Shown here piece by piece: positions 34,188-47,412 of a stretch of DNA of 64,000 nt. The position numbers were made by a program, and so were the translations under genes. Source of the stretch: Owenia fusiformis (lineage: Eukaryota > Annelida > Polychaeta > Sabellida > Oweniidae); assembly GCA_903813345.2 (NCBI GenBank), contig CAIIXF020000002.1:17799467-17863466 (forward strand). The letters run 5' to 3'. How positions within the stretch are numbered: position 1 is the stretch's first letter; every line of letters begins with the position of its first letter. The notes under the pieces were generated by a model. That model was not told where the DNA came from, searched no databases, and saw nothing but the letters and a program-made list of their open reading frames with translations.

Positions 34188-36275
34188 GGCTAGGCTAATT
34201 TTTTGTGTACTTTCTTTTTTTTCTTCAATGTATTCTCGTTGCATCTTGTGTTGAATCACTAAATCAAACCATTGTAGGCAATACAGTGTTGTTGAGAAAT
34301 TTGAGAAAAAATGGGGAAACTGAAAAGGCAGCCATTTTGATTGTATTTCCATGAAATATCGCCATTTACATTCTAGTTAATTTACCATTGACCCTTTTCC
34401 AGGTTAAGATCTAATATAAAAAGTCAGGAAATGAAAAAAAACATGTTGATTTAAGGTGCTATGGAAGTTAACAGGAAATGACAAAACAAAATGCTGAATT
34501 TTGAAAAAATTTTGAACCAAGATAACAGAGTTACAGTGGGGATCATAAAGAATTGCAAAAGCTATGAAAATTACATGCTGTCGCACATGTAATAAATTCT
34601 TACCTCAGTGTATTCAGTGTTCTATTTTCTCCGTCTTAGTTAGTCCAAATATAGTGGAATTTGTGTCCCTAATGACAAATAAGAACTTCAAAAGTTGAAT
34701 TGGATATTCACATGTTATGCCGACTCTTCAAATGTTGAGGTGATTTTGTCGCCCGATTGCGCCGGAACGGAGGATTGGCTCCCAGAATGCAACATGACAC
34801 GTGCCAGCTTTCGAAATGCTGTTCGCCATTTTGAAACCTGTCATGAGTAAATACGGTTGACTGATGTTGCATTCTGGGAGTCAACCGTCCTTGGATAACA
34901 AGCATGGCGATTCATGAAAACATTCATTCGATTTGGTAGGGATTTATCCATTATTTGCAGGTATGAAGCTTTGGATTCATTTATTGTGCTACTTTAGTGA
35001 ACGGGAATTATTTTTCTACCGCTTGGGAGAGTTTGAGACACGAAACTTGGAAATAAGCTCATTGTGATAACTTGTGAACATTGAGTTTTATTTTTGTCCC
35101 CCACTGTAGCTGTTTGGACCTCCAGTCATCCAGCAGTTTAACTTAGATTTTCGACATCTAAAATGTCACTCGACTTTTTTGCAAAAAACCTTCCAAAAAG
35201 TAACAGTCGCATGAATTCACATTGTCGTACTTACAAAATGATCCACCACCTTACTTATGCACCATCGAACTCGGTAATATTGTACACGTAACTGTTAATT
35301 ACCGTATATTCCCATAGAAAACTGGGCTTGCTTTTCAACATTTCATGTGAAAATTCTCTACGGAGCTTTTGTTTTTCTGACGTTATTTCTTCTAAGAAAT
35401 CGGTGGCGTGATAGGTTCAGTTCATCTTATTTCGAAAGGGGTGTCATCTATTTAGAATATTTATTTTCATCTTGTCCAGTCCTATATACAACCTGCCCTT
35501 ATCCTTTTCGCTTGTAAAACCGTGTAGTAATGTTGAAATTATGGAATAGATTCTCTGAGAGTGGCGACATGTCTGCATCTCTACCATCTTGCGTTTGACA
35601 CCCCTCGTTTTGGGCGAGTCCAAGTAAACCGCACATCCGGTTGAGTAGAAAAGGGACATAAACGGCAATCATGTGCAAAGACGTTCGCCTTTTGCGTGAT
35701 TTGCTTGATATTTGATCAATCACGCTAAATTGATGCGTAATTTCTATTTTTCCAGCAAATGCGTGACAATCACGGCTTATGTGTGAGGGTTGACAGGGCT
35801 GCAGCATGGTTTTGATATTTTTTTTGTCATTTCCTGTTAACTTCCATAGTGCCTTAAGAATTTTTTGAAGTAAGATCATTTGGGACAGAGGCATTCCATT
35901 TGCAACTTATGCTGTCATGGCCAAGAATAATGGAAATAACGCCACAACGCATGCACGTGCAGTCTTCATCAAAATGTAAAATCTTTTTAGCAAATCATTT
36001 ACAACCAATGATGTGTTATTTTTGATGTATAAAACAGCCAAATCCATCAAGAGATTTTTCGGCCTTTTAATAATTTAATTATTTTTGAGATATTTTGCTA
36101 AAATCCACCATTGACCGCCATTATAAACTTTGAAAAAGCTCAATTATCCTGAATCATTTCACATCATTCCTAAAGTGATCTAAACAACTGTCGGTCCGTC
36201 TGTCAAAGACAAAGAAAGAAGAAAATAAATGAAGAAACCAATGCAGCAAAAACAAATGATGTCCGTCAACAATAG
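34188..36275. other. intergenic sequence with a hairpin and a CACGC repeat
   Basis: 34,769-34,890 is a hairpin with 27-bp arms (TTGGCTCCCAGAATGCAACA and inverse). 35,650-35,805 is a half copy of the CACGC/GTTGACAGGG family. No gene seen. Confidence 0.55.
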
Positions 36276-38230
36276 TGGCACGTTTTAAAACCTCTGTCGA
36301 TAGGATTCCTGTTTTAAGTTATTTCTGTTCAACATCAATACAGAAAACCCCCCTATGACTCCTGGTTCAAAAGCTCGCCTATTTTCAAAATGGCCGTCAC
36401 TTTTGTCTCGCGAAATTCACTTTTGGCCCATTTCCTAGCTTTACAAATAATTTCAGGTGTCCTACATTGTAAAAATCCATGTCAATGTAAAGATTAGATA
36501 TATGAAATAATTTTGTTACAAAATATCAGCGAAAAATTGTATCCATTTTTTTATTTTCAGCCATTTTAGTTAACATTGATTTGTCTATCTGACTCGTGAA
36601 ATCCACATTCTGTCAATAACAGCTGGCATGTTTTAAAACTTCTGTCGATAGGATTCCTGTTTTAAGTTATTTCTGTTCAACATGAATTCAGAAAACTCCC
36701 CTATGACTCCTGGTTCAAAAGCTCGCCTATTTAAAAATGGCCGCCATTTTTGTCTCGCGAAATTCACTTTTGACTGGCACGTTTTAAAACCTCTGTCGAT
36801 AGGATTCCTGTTTGAAGTTGTTTCTGTTCAACATCAATACAGAAAACTCCCCTATGACTCCTGGTTCAAAAGCTCGCCTATTTTCAAAATGGCCGCCATT
36901 TTTGTCTCGCGAAATTCACTTTTGACCCATTTCCTAGCTTTACAAATAATTTCAGGTGTCCTACATTGTAAAAATCTGTGTCAATGTAAAGAGTAGAATA
37001 ATTTTGTTACAAAAATCAGCGAAAAATTATATCTGTTTTTTTATTTTCAGCCATTTTAGTTAACATTGATTTGTCCATCTGACTTGTGAAATCCACTTTT
37101 CCGTCAACAACAGTGGCACGTTTTAAAACCTCTGTCGATAGGATTCCTGTTTTAAGATATTTCTGTTCAACATCAATACAGAAAACTCCCCTATGACTCC
37201 TGGCTCAAAAGCTCGTCTATTTTCAAAATGGCCGCCATTTTTGTCTCGCGAAATTCACTTTTGACCCATTTCCTAGCTTTACAAATAATTTCAGGTGTCC
37301 TACATTGTAAAAATCCGTGTCAATGTAAAGAGTAGAATAATTTTGTTACAAAAAATCAGCGAAAAATTATATCTATTTTTTTATTTTCAGCCATTTTAGT
37401 TAACATTGATTTGTCCATCTGACTTGTGAAATCCACTTTTCCGTCAACAACAGTGGCACGTTTTAAAACCTCTGTCGATAGGATTCCTGTTTTAAGATAT
37501 TTCTGTTCAACATCAATACAGAAAACTCCCCTATGACTCCTGGCTCAAAAGCTCACCTATTTTCAAAATGGCCACCATTTTTGTCTCGCGAAATTCACTT
37601 TTGACCTATTTCCTAGCTTTACAAATAATTTCAAGTGTCCTACATTGTAAAAATCCATGTCAATGTAAAGAGTAGATGTATGAAATAATTTTGTTACGAA
37701 AAATCAGCAAAAAATTATATCCATTTTTTTTATTTTCAGCCATTTTAGTTAACATTGATTTGTCCATCTGTCTCGCAAAATCCACTTTTGGACCATTTGC
37801 CTTAAACCCTCTGTCGATAGGATTTCTGTTTTAAGTTAATTTTGTTCAACATCAATACAAAAAACTCTCCTATGACTCTTTGTTCAAAAGCTCGCCTATT
37901 TTCAAAATGGTCACCATTCTTGTCTCGCGAAATTCACTTTTGGCCCATTTCCTAGCTTTTCAAATAATTTCAGCTGTCCTGCATTGTAAAAAGCCATGTC
38001 ACTGTAAAGAGTAGTTGTATGAAAAAATTTTGTTACAAAAAATCGCCAAAATATTATATCATTTTTTTTTATTTTCAGCCATTTTAGTTAACATTGATTC
38101 GTCCATCTGTCTCTCAGTCAGTCCAAAAAAGTGGCAAATTTTAAACCTCTGTCAACACTTTTTAAATCCTCTTGTAGATAGGATTCCCGATTTAAAATAA
38201 TTTTGTTCAACATCAATAAAGAAAAAAAAC
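36276..38230 (+). repeat. about 340-bp tandem (satellite-like) array
   Basis: The phrase TGGCACGTTTTAAAACCTCT recurs at 36276, 36624 (variant), 36775 (after a shortened unit), 37114 and 37454, with a diverged unit from about 37,795. Full units are 339-348 bp. Each carries CTATGACTCCTGGTTCAAAA, an AAAATGGCCGCCATTTTTGT palindrome-like stretch, CTCGCGAAATTCACTTTTG and TTATTTTCAGCCATTTTAGT. ORFs inside do not persist from unit to unit. Confidence 0.88.
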
Positions 38231-38252
38231 CTGTGACTCCTGCTTCAAAACT

Positions 38253-38457
38253 TATCCTCTAGAGCAGTGTAGTCATTAAGTCATTAAGTCATTAATCAAA
38301 ATTGTCCAAAAGAGCCACGGACCTTAGTCATTGTTTCTTTCGAAACTAATATTTCCATATAATTATACCAGGATTGGAAACAGGAATTCAAAAAAATAAT
38401 TATAATAATAAATAATAAATAATTAAATAATTAATGACTACACTGCTCTAGAGGATA
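38253..38457. mobile_element. 205-bp MITE, TATCCTCTAGAGCAGTGTAG ends
   Basis: Perfect inverted ends TATCCTCTAGAGCAGTGTAG...CTACACTGCTCTAGAGGATA, continuing through TCATTAA. The interior is an AT-rich (ATAAT)n stretch. Inserted next to the 340-bp array. Confidence 0.78.
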
Positions 38458-38584
38458 GAGGTCCATGATAGAAACAAGGGTAAAAGTAATAGCCTTCTTC
38501 GTCGTCATCACTCTGAGGACCAATGATTAAAAGGAATTATTCGTTGAAACATCTGCAAACAGAAATGTCCTGAATGTACGTCAC

Positions 38585-38655
38585 AAAATAGCGTTTCGTT
38601 TTGGTTTCGGTTTCGTTTCGTTTTGGTTTCGTTTCGTTTCGTTTTCGTTTCGTGT
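38585..38655 (+). repeat. low-complexity (GTTTC/GTTTTG)n
   Basis: Pentamer-based simple sequence, TTTCGTTTCGTTTTGG and variants. The ORF on the opposite strand across it is a by-product. Confidence 0.85.
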
Positions 38656-39683
38656 TTTACAAACGCCCCACTCATATGCCTAGAAAAGAATTGTGACAAG
38701 AATGTTTTGATAAAGTGTATAAGAAAATTCAATTTCAGTGAAAAAATTCAGAAAATTTTCCGTTTTTTATACAATTTACCAAACAAATCTTCTCACAAGT
38801 CTTTTCTAGGTACATGCTGTACATATTCTTTGTGCAAAACTGGAAGATGTAGATAATGTGGGGAAGGATTGATTCATGTTTGAAAAATAACATGTGACTC
38901 AATTGAGGAATGCAGAAAATTTCCCAACATGCACCCTGGCCTTAATGACGTACGGGATCCGAGATTCATTGTCCCGGGATTCATGACGCTATTTCCATTA
39001 TTCTACGCCATGTTTGGCGGGAAACTGTACCTTTTTTTGCGGGCAATTGATCACATTCTGGCGGGAAATACCTGTTTAGCGAAAAATCACTTCTATTTGG
39101 CGGGTAAAATCATTTGCATATTAAAGTTGAATAAAGTGAACCTTATTTCATAAACATAGCCATTCATATCTTATGGGACAAACTCCTCTTGTTTTTATGG
39201 AAGAATTCTTTCAATGGATAATGGGTAGAAACCCTCATTATAATATTTTATGGGGAAATAGTTAATGGTGAGTGTATAAATTCCTAGTGTTTTTGGCGGA
39301 GAGTTACACTCCCCTCCATAAGTTTGGCTACCTTAGCTCCCCCATTGAACTACGTGTTAAGGCCTCTTACGTTTGAATTTTTATTTACTTAACCTGCGAT
39401 GCAATAGCTTATAATATTGATGGAAACATAACTTGACTTTGTTTCCAATACCTCCAAATTTTCCCAATTTTTCCTAAACATCACGCCCGGTGATCGTACA
39501 AAAATGATGGAGGGGGGGATTAGGCGATTTCTGCAAGAAAACTCAACAAATTAGGAAGATTTATTTTTTCAAGAGAAAATTTACAACTGAATTGCCAAAT
39601 GAATAGGCGCAGTGCATGGCAAAATATGTTAGGTCATCTAGTATTTTTTTTGAACTGATACCCTCTTAAGATATGAGATCTAT
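38656..39683. other. intergenic sequence, no gene seen
   Basis: Short open frames without recognisable similarity. The phrase GGCGGGAAA recurs near 39,016-39,105. Confidence 0.45.
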
Positions 39684-40269
39684 TAAAAAAGGGGCATCAT
39701 CACCAACGTGCAAAAGTCAATGTTTTTGCTATAAATCAGGCAACAATGGTCTATACGACCTGTAATAAATAGGTATAAGGGACGTTATTATCACAATACT
39801 AATGACATTGCTCACTTTTTAAAGTTAGTTTCCATGTGTAATACAAAAAATAATCGAAATAAATTAATTTGGGATGGAGGTGGGATTGGATGGAGGGGGG
39901 GGGGGGGGGGGGGCTCACGTGTATATAAGACATGATAAGACATGCTACTTGAATTTATTCTTATGACTCCAAATTTTCCCATTTTTCATTCTCCAGATAT
40001 ATAATATCCAGTTTTTTACTGGCGTACTGAGTTTAGTTTTTTCAAATATACACGAGTTCTTGTGAATTTGTTCCATCGTAAAGATATATAAATCTTTTAT
40101 AAATTTTTGTATAACGCATAGAAACTAAATTTAAAAAGTGAGCAATGTCATAAGTATTGTGACAATAACGTCCCTTATACCTATTTATTACACGTCGTGT
40201 AGACCATTGTTGCCTGATTTATAGCTAAAACATTGACTTTTGCACGTTGGTGATGATGCGCCTTTATTT
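39684..40269. mobile_element. fold-back element with about 150-bp arms
   Basis: The left arm carries CATCACCAACGTGCAAAAGT, ATAAATCAGGCAACAATGG and AAGGGACGTTATT; the right arm carries their inverses in reverse order (40,120-40,269). A run of about 20 G (39,895-39,913) lies in the loop. Confidence 0.75.
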
Positions 40270-40779
40270 CATGTGATTTCTAGAAGACCCTGGAGCATGA
40301 TTTGTTTCCAAGGAATATCAACTATTTCGCACAATTTATTCTTTAACTTAAGCTTCTTCATCTAGGACAAAATAAATCACCTCATGCAATGGCTTATCAT
40401 TAATTTTCAGGAATTTTGTTGGAAGCCATGTAATTTATTCGCTAAACATATCATGACATTAACATGAAAATGGAGGGCAAGTAAACTGGAACGATAACAA
40501 TTTGAATTCTATACAATCTCTTAGATGAGTAGAGTGTATCTGAAAAAAAACAAAATCATTTTTTGCAATGATTGATTTTTCTTTGGAAAAGTAATGGGTA
40601 AATAAATACTTAACAAATGAAAGAATGAATAAATTTGAACAAATGCTTGTGTTTATAAATGATATACGTTTATATATGATATATATTTTATATAACGAAA
40701 TTGGTTTCGGGGACTTGCCAGCCCCAGGGACGTCCTAAGAAAATTTTAAAATTTTAATTGAAATAATACAAAACAGAGA

Positions 40780-41271
40780 TGTAAGGGAACATGGGGCAAA
40801 ATGGCCCTGTTCGGCAAAATGGCCCAGTTCGGCAAAATGGCCCATCGAAATATCTTTTGAACTATAAAAAGATGGTTCTTCAAAAGTCACATAATTGAAT
40901 TTTGAAATTTCTGCCACCTTCTCGACCGCCCATTTTTAACCTAGCAGCATCTCGCTATACGTAAGAGGAAATTCTACTTTTCACTCTCTTTTTTTGCAAA
41001 TTCCCCCTCCCACGAGAATCTCTGAAAAATCCGGCAACAATACAATATCGTTTTGATTTAACATTTTATGTAGGGTATGCATATTTATTCTTTATTTGTA
41101 AACATTTCGAGCTTCAAATATTAGGCAAAATTTTGCCCCACTCATGGGCCGTTTTGCCCCACTCTCGACATTATTTTTGGCAATTGAAAAATCACAGAAG
41201 ATAGTCTTAGGCAAATGTAAAACACTCGAAAAATAAATGTTTAGGGCCGTTTTGCCTCATGTTCCCTTACA
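40780..41271. mobile_element. 492-bp MITE, TGTAAGGGAACATGGGGCAA ends
   Basis: TGTAAGGGAACATGGGGCAA at the left and the diverged inverse TTGCCTCATGTTCCCTTACA at the right. The left side has a tandem GGCAAAATGGCCCAGTTC word. No target duplication identified. Confidence 0.75.
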
Positions 41272-41355
41272 CATTTGAAAGAACATGTGTTTCATCAATA
41301 TTACGACTATTCCAGATATTAATTCGTCAATGTTGTAAAAATCATTCGGAGTATA

Positions 41356-43696
41356 TGGGGCGCCCAGGGTTCACTATATATAAACCTTGACGGGGATCCT
41401 CGGCGCATGTGGGGTACCTTTTTCAACGTTTGGTATGGCAATGGACCCATATTTTAGGATTTGGTATGGGAATGCCCGGAAATTTCTGACTTCTAAGGTA
41501 TGGCAATGGTCGGACTTTTGCTCTTCTGGTATGAGAATGGTCGTTGTAGATACGTTACCTAACATTCGTGGTATGGCATTGGTCCAGTAGTTGCAAATTT
41601 GAAGTTGTTTTGGATCGTTTCCCGAAGTATCTTCTTTTCCAGGGCCTTCTTCAACTTTTGAATTTTAGATCTAGCCATTTTCCCGGGAAATGAGGACCAA
41701 TCATAGGCTTTGATGAAGTCTCGCGAGATTTTTCGTGATTTCAATACAAAACTTGCCGCCAAGAAAAATGGACGCTCGATTCGAAAAGTGGTTGATTTCA
41801 AACGATTTGAAGCTTATGGTAGCGACATTTAAGCTCATTAGTACATGAAAGTAAAAACTTTCTCCGTCACCCAAGAGAAATCTGGCCTTGTGACTTCCTA
41901 GCTAACCCTTTAATATCCATATTTTACTGATGTATCAATCCATCAAATTAAATAGTAGCCAATATTTCAAAATTTGCCCAATTTGCCAAATTAAAGCAGT
42001 ACAGTAAGTCTAGTCAACTATCTAAGGTTGAATCTCATTTTTATTATCTAGTATCATGCATTCTAAGACTGATGTATTGACTAGAAATTGGGCCAAAGAT
42101 AAGAGTAAGATGTTAAAATTAAAATATATTTAACTGAATCCGAACATTTTATGTGATGTGAGTAAAAGTGTGAGTCGTGTTATTTTGGTCATTTATGACC
42201 CCAACTACAGTATGGCATGTGTCCTTGATTTGAGGTATGGCGATTGGTCCTGTATTTGCACATTTGTATGACATTGATCCTATGTTTCACTTACTTTGAA
42301 TTAAGGTATGGCATTGGTCCTACATTTTGACATTTGGTATGGCATTGGTCCCATAATTGGACATTTGGTATGGCATTGGTCCTATATTTGTTATCCCATC
42401 GAACGAAGTTCGGAGGGATATAGGGAACGCCTCCGTCCGTCCGTCCGTCTGTCCGTCCGGGCAATAACTCAAATACCATTGGCCCGATTTTGTTCATATT
42501 TTGTACACATATACCCCATGGGGGTAGAAGTTCTGCTCGAAAGCCGATTTTCAAAATGGCCGCTCATTTCAAAATGGCGGCCATTTTAGTGCCGATTTTA
42601 CAGTAATTTAGGTGCAATATGTAAAACTGTAATAGCAATATGTTTTAAATGTAAAAAAATTATAAAGGACATTAATAATGCTACAAATGTAGATATTAAA
42701 GAAGCACATGGCAGCCATCTTGAAAAATGGCGGGCTTTACTCGTCATTTTAACATATTTTACTATAACTCGAAAAGTAGTGGAGCGATTTTGTTCATATT
42801 TGGTGTGTGAATACTATAAGCATGGCACACTGTCCTATGACACTTTGGGTAGAAGGCAGCCATTTTGAAAAAAAATTGAAAAATGGCCGCCATTTTAACG
42901 TATTTTACTATAATTCGAAAAGTAGTGGAGCGATTTTGTTCATATTTGGTATGTGAATACAATAAGCATGGCACACTGTCCTATGACACTTTTAGTAGAA
43001 GGCGGCCATTTTGAAATTTTTTTTGAAAAATGGCCGCCATTTTAACGTATTTTACTATAACTCGAAAAGTAGTGGAGCGATTTTGTTCATATTTGGTATG
43101 TGAATACTATAAGCATGGCACACTGTCTATTTCTAATGACACTTTTCGTAGAAGGTGGCCATTTTGAAAAATGGCCGCCATTTTAACGTATTTTGCTATA
43201 ACTCGAAAAGTAGTGGAGCGATTTTGTTCATATGGCACATTGTCTAATAAAACTTTGGGGAGTAGTCGGCCATTTTGAAAAATGGCCACCATTTTTATGT
43301 GAGTTATTTTACAAGTACGTGTGCGATTTTTCAAAAATTTTAGAGGTGGCTACTTAAAATCATATTATATTTCTTCTGATGACAACTTGGCTAGTGAGCA
43401 ACCATTTTGAAAATGGTGGCCTTTCTGGTGTGTTGTTTTATGATATTTGCTATTCGTTTGTAAATTGCCAGCCATTTCTGTTCGATGGGATTCGCTACGC
43501 TTTGGCGTTGCCGTTGTTCTGGTTGGACATTTGGTATGGCATTGGTCCTATATTTGGACATTTGGTATGGCCTTTGGCGTTATTTTGGTTGGTATGGACA
43601 TATTGAAATTTGACAGATTGGTATGGGAACATATTGATATTTGAGGCTTCAGCCTAGGACCCCCGTCGAGTTTTATATACAGTGAACCCCCGGGAT
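41356..43696. mobile_element. 2.3-kb composite inverted-repeat element rich in GGTATGGCATTGGTCC
   Basis: The left end GGGTTCACTATATATAAACC and the right end, inverse GGGTTCACTGTATATAAAAC, continue as GACGGGG(A/G)TCC. Inside, GGTATGGCATTGGTCC is tandemly repeated near both ends. The middle (42,398-43,520) is a copy of the GAAGTTCG/CCGTC/ATGGCCGCCAT family with four or five units of about 135-150 bp. That inner family also exists alone at 3360 and 18580, so it was probably inserted. Confidence 0.65.
42398..43520 (+). repeat. GAAGTTCG/CCGTC/ATGGCCGCCAT family, most complete copy
   Basis: Starts ATCGAACGAAGTTCGGAGGG, then (CCGTC)n and GGCAATAACTCAAATACCAT. Tandem units follow with CTCGAAAAGTAGTGGAGCGA and AAAATGGCCGCCATTTTAAC. 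It ends GGGATTCGCTACGCTTTGG, the same end module as the other two copies. Confidence 0.75.
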
Positions 43697-44999
43697 TGGA
43701 CGTCAGCATTGTTTTCAATAACTTCGTATTGGACCAGAACTGGCTTAAAACAAAATTCCTACAAAGGACTGATTTAGCCATTGCCCAATATGGGTTATTT
43801 TGTCCGAGAAAAAGCAGCTTTTAAGTTAATTGTGCGAAATTATTGATATTTCTAAATGTATAATCTCATGCTCTGGGGTCTTCCCAAAATAAAATCTCAC
43901 CCCGTGCCTAAGGTTGCCAAATGTTTTGAGGGAAGTGTAACTTCACTATGACATGTTTTTAACAAAATAAGGCTCTCGTGTTCACCATAACAAATATCAA
44001 TTCATTTACTCAGTACTGTCAACCCCCAAAGATTTTCTCGCGGGACAGATTTTTTAGACCCAGTGCCAAAAATTCGCGGGATTTTGCGGGACATCCGCCT
44101 AAATTCGCGGGATTTCGCGGGACATTTAAGGAATTTGCGTGATTGCGCTAATAGGTCAAATTTCGATCAAATTCGCGGGATTGCGGGACCATTCCGAGGG
44201 ACAAACACGCTAATTGCGGGACAGTTAACAGGGTAACCACCCTAAGACTTCATAGAGGGGCAATTTCTTTAGACAAAGTGCCCTAAATTTGCAGGATTGG
44301 TGAAACATCCAACTAAATTTGCGGGATATCGCAGGACATTCAAGGGATTTGCGTGATTGGGGCATAATGTAAAAGTACTCAAATTAAAATTTCAGATACT
44401 GATTTATCACATATAATGCACTTAACTTAAGTAAATGTCAACACAATTACACACAATACGCATAGAAATATTATTAAGATAAACCACACTTGTGAGTACC
44501 GTAATCCATCACGAAATTCAAAAATTCTGAACAATACTTTGCACTTATGGCGTTCGTGACCAACTATGAAAAATTTACCCCTCATTGTGTTATAGGGTAC
44601 ACCCCAGTTGTCCGAAACCCAGTTGTCCGAAACCCAGTAGTCCGAAACCCATTACTCCGAAAAATATAGTCATACTTTACCAGAGAAAGGGGGGACGTAC
44701 TTAAGCTTAGGCCAGTTTCATGCCATGTATTTGGCCAAATTAATGGGATGGACGCATTTTGATGTTCATAGATCTCTCCCCCTCACTTTTAATTGCATCC
44801 ATTACGGCGTTACCAGAATGGCAGGAACGGGGGATTTATTTTACATTGTGATTGTAAAAAAGGTTATTAAAACACAATATATATTACGGAACAGTTTATC
44901 TTCTCAAATCTCTTTTATATAGGCAAAATAAAATGAAACATTTTGAAACAGATAAAATAAGTTAACGCATAGAACTTTAAGAATAAAACAGTATACATA
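43697..44999. other. intergenic; GCGGGACA-rich repeat and CCGAAACCCAG words
   Basis: 44,027-44,232 has repeated AATTCGCGGGATT(T/G)CGGGACA words between CTGTCAACCCCC and GTTAACAGGG, related to the CACGC family. 44,603-44,665 has CAGTTGTCCGAAACCCAG three to four times. No gene seen. Confidence 0.55.
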
Positions 45000-46590
45000 T
45001 TACGTTGTCAAAATATTTCGTCGCATTTAATTTCTTAGTATCTGTCTCTTATCAAATCGTAAAAGAACAAAACATTCTAAACTTAATCACTTGGGATTTA
45101 TTTTTCGGCATTCGTTTCCGGCATTTGTTTTTTTATGTTCTTCTCCTGAAATGTATTTGTTTCACAATAATCAAAGAAAGTGCGTATACGTATAAATTTG
45201 CGTGCATATTCTGTCACGCAAACAAACGGGTGTGACTTCAATTTCTTGTCTGTCTGAGGACGTATTAGGAGCGAGGTAGAATAAAGAATTCTTATGAACG
45301 AGTCACTAGAACTAGTAAAGTAATGTATTGGTTAAGTTAATTTCTGATGGATAAAATATGTTTCAAAACTTTGTCAACAATAGATAACTACATTTAGGCA
45401 GATATCAGATATATTTGGCTATCATGCGTTTAAAATACGTTCCTAAATCTATGAAGACGTTAGGTGAGAAATATTGCTATTGTACGTTCGAAAAGTATTT
45501 GGCCAAATTCTCAAGTTACCCATGAACTTTCGTAGGCTAAACATTAAATAATTAACGTCTTGACTTAGCATATTTAGCCTAATTTTGCAATGATGTCAAC
45601 GTGATTCCAATGTTATGTTGTCGTGATTCGCAGAGGTTGCGACAAGATTCGTTTTAAGAAAATGTATTTTTTAGATAAGATCCCCTAATTTTCGGAGAAC
45701 TGGGTTTCGGACAACTGGGTTGACCCCGTGTTATATATTAAAATGTACCTTTTCATATAGGGGTCCGATAGGGGTCAACCCAGTTGTCCGAAACCCAATT
45801 CTCCGAATCCGAGCAGTTTTCCGAAACCCAGACAGTTGTCCGAAACCCAGTTGTTCGAAAATAAGGGGATCTTATCTTAAAAATACAATTTCTTTAAGCG
45901 AATCTTGTCACAACCTCTGCGAGTCACGACAACATAACATTGGAATCACGTTAACAATAACATCATTGCAAAATTAGGCTAAGTCAATACGTTAATTGTT
46001 TAATGTTTAGCCTACGAAATGTCATGGGTAACTCGAGAACTAGAAAATACAACCAAATACTTTTCGAACGTACAATAGCAATATTTCTCACCTAACGTTT
46101 TCATAATTTTAGGAACGTATTTTAAACACATGATAGCCAAATATATCAAAATACTATATCTGCCTAATGTAGTTATGTAGTGTTCACAAAGTTTTGAAAC
46201 ATATTTTATCTAGATCCTTCAGAAATTAACTTATCCAATAAATTACTTTACTAGCTCTAGTATCTTGCATGACTCGTTCATAAAATTCTTTAATTCTACC
46301 TCGTTCCCACTGAATACGTCCTCAGACAGACAAGAAATTGAAATCACACCCGTTTGTTTGCGTGACAGAATATGCCACGCAAAAATACTTATACGCACTT
46401 TCTCTGATTATTGTCAAGCAAATACAGTTTAGGAGAAGAAAATAAAAAAAACAAATGCTGGAAACGAAGGCCGAAAAACAAATTCCAAGTGATTAGGTTT
46501 AGAATGTTTAGTTTTAGTTTGTTCTTTTACGATTTGATAAGAGACAGAGACTAAGAAATTAAATACGACGAAATGCTATAACACCATGAG
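45000..46590. repeat. 1.6-kb near-palindrome (arms about 730-800 bp, loop about 40 bp)
   Basis: The left arm (about 45,000-45,730) and right arm (about 45,772-46,590) are inverse copies with scattered differences: TCTGTCTCTTATCAAATCGT with its inverse, CACGCAAACAAACGGGTGTG with its inverse, GTTGTCGTGATTCGCAGAGG with its inverse, and AACTGGGTTTCGGACAACTG with its inverse next to the centre. No coding frame runs through either arm. Confidence 0.85.
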
Positions 46591-46826
46591 TATAAGTATT
46601 TTCATCACAAGCTAAGTAAATAAACTTTAACACATAGTTAAATGGGGGAGCAAAGGTTGCCAAACTTATGGAGGGGAGTGTACCGTAATTGTGGGTTAGT
46701 TTGATGGATAAATCCCTCATGTTTTAAGGGGAGAATCCCTAACATTGGAAATCGAATTCACCTAGTTTTGGATAGTCAAATTGCTCATATTTTCTTGAAA
46801 GAAAACCTTTATTCATTATGTGTACT

Positions 46827-47412
46827 GCCCTGTCAACCCTCACGCATTAGGCGTGATTGTCACGCATTTGCTGGAAAAATAGAAATCACGCATCGATTTA
46901 GCGTGTTTGATCAAATATCACCCCTCCCTGCCAGTCTGCCAGTGGTTCACTGAAGCTGTCCAAAGTTTGAAGGAAGGTGTTCAACATTTGGGAGTCACTC
47001 ATGCAGGCCTGTCAACTTGGGAACACCTAACATGAGTGACTTGCAAATGTTGAACACCTTTGTTCAAATTTTGGACACCTTGGTCCAAATCTGAACACCT
47101 TGGCCACATAGGTTGGTAGGTATGAAATATTTCAGGCAAGATGCGTGACATTTACGCATTTCCGAACGAAATGCGTTCGTTTTTTTCCGTCGTTCAGGTT
47201 TGTTGTGTATCGCAGATCTTTTTTAAAAAAATTTCTACAGGAATATTTTTGCTGGACAATAATCAGGTAAAATGCGTATTTGCGTGACATTCTATGTCAC
47301 GCAAAAAAAAGTGGCGTGACTTCAAATTTTCCAGCAAGTGCGTGACAAATACGCAAATTGCGGGACAGTTGGACGGCCTGCTCATGTTAGATGGTCCCAA
47401 GTTGACAGCCCT
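46827..47412. repeat. CACGC/GTTGACAGGG family, longest copy
   Basis: Starts CCCTGTCAACCCTCACGCAT and ends AAGTTGACAGCCCTG. It contains TTTGCTGGAAAAATAGAAAT, GTTCAACATTTGGGAGTCAC with a nearby inverse, and GCGTGACATT repeats. It appears to be two members joined or nested. Confidence 0.65.

Noticed and set aside
36682-36996. 104-codon open frame
   Set aside because: Within the 340-bp array; the neighbouring units carry stops or shifts in the same frame.
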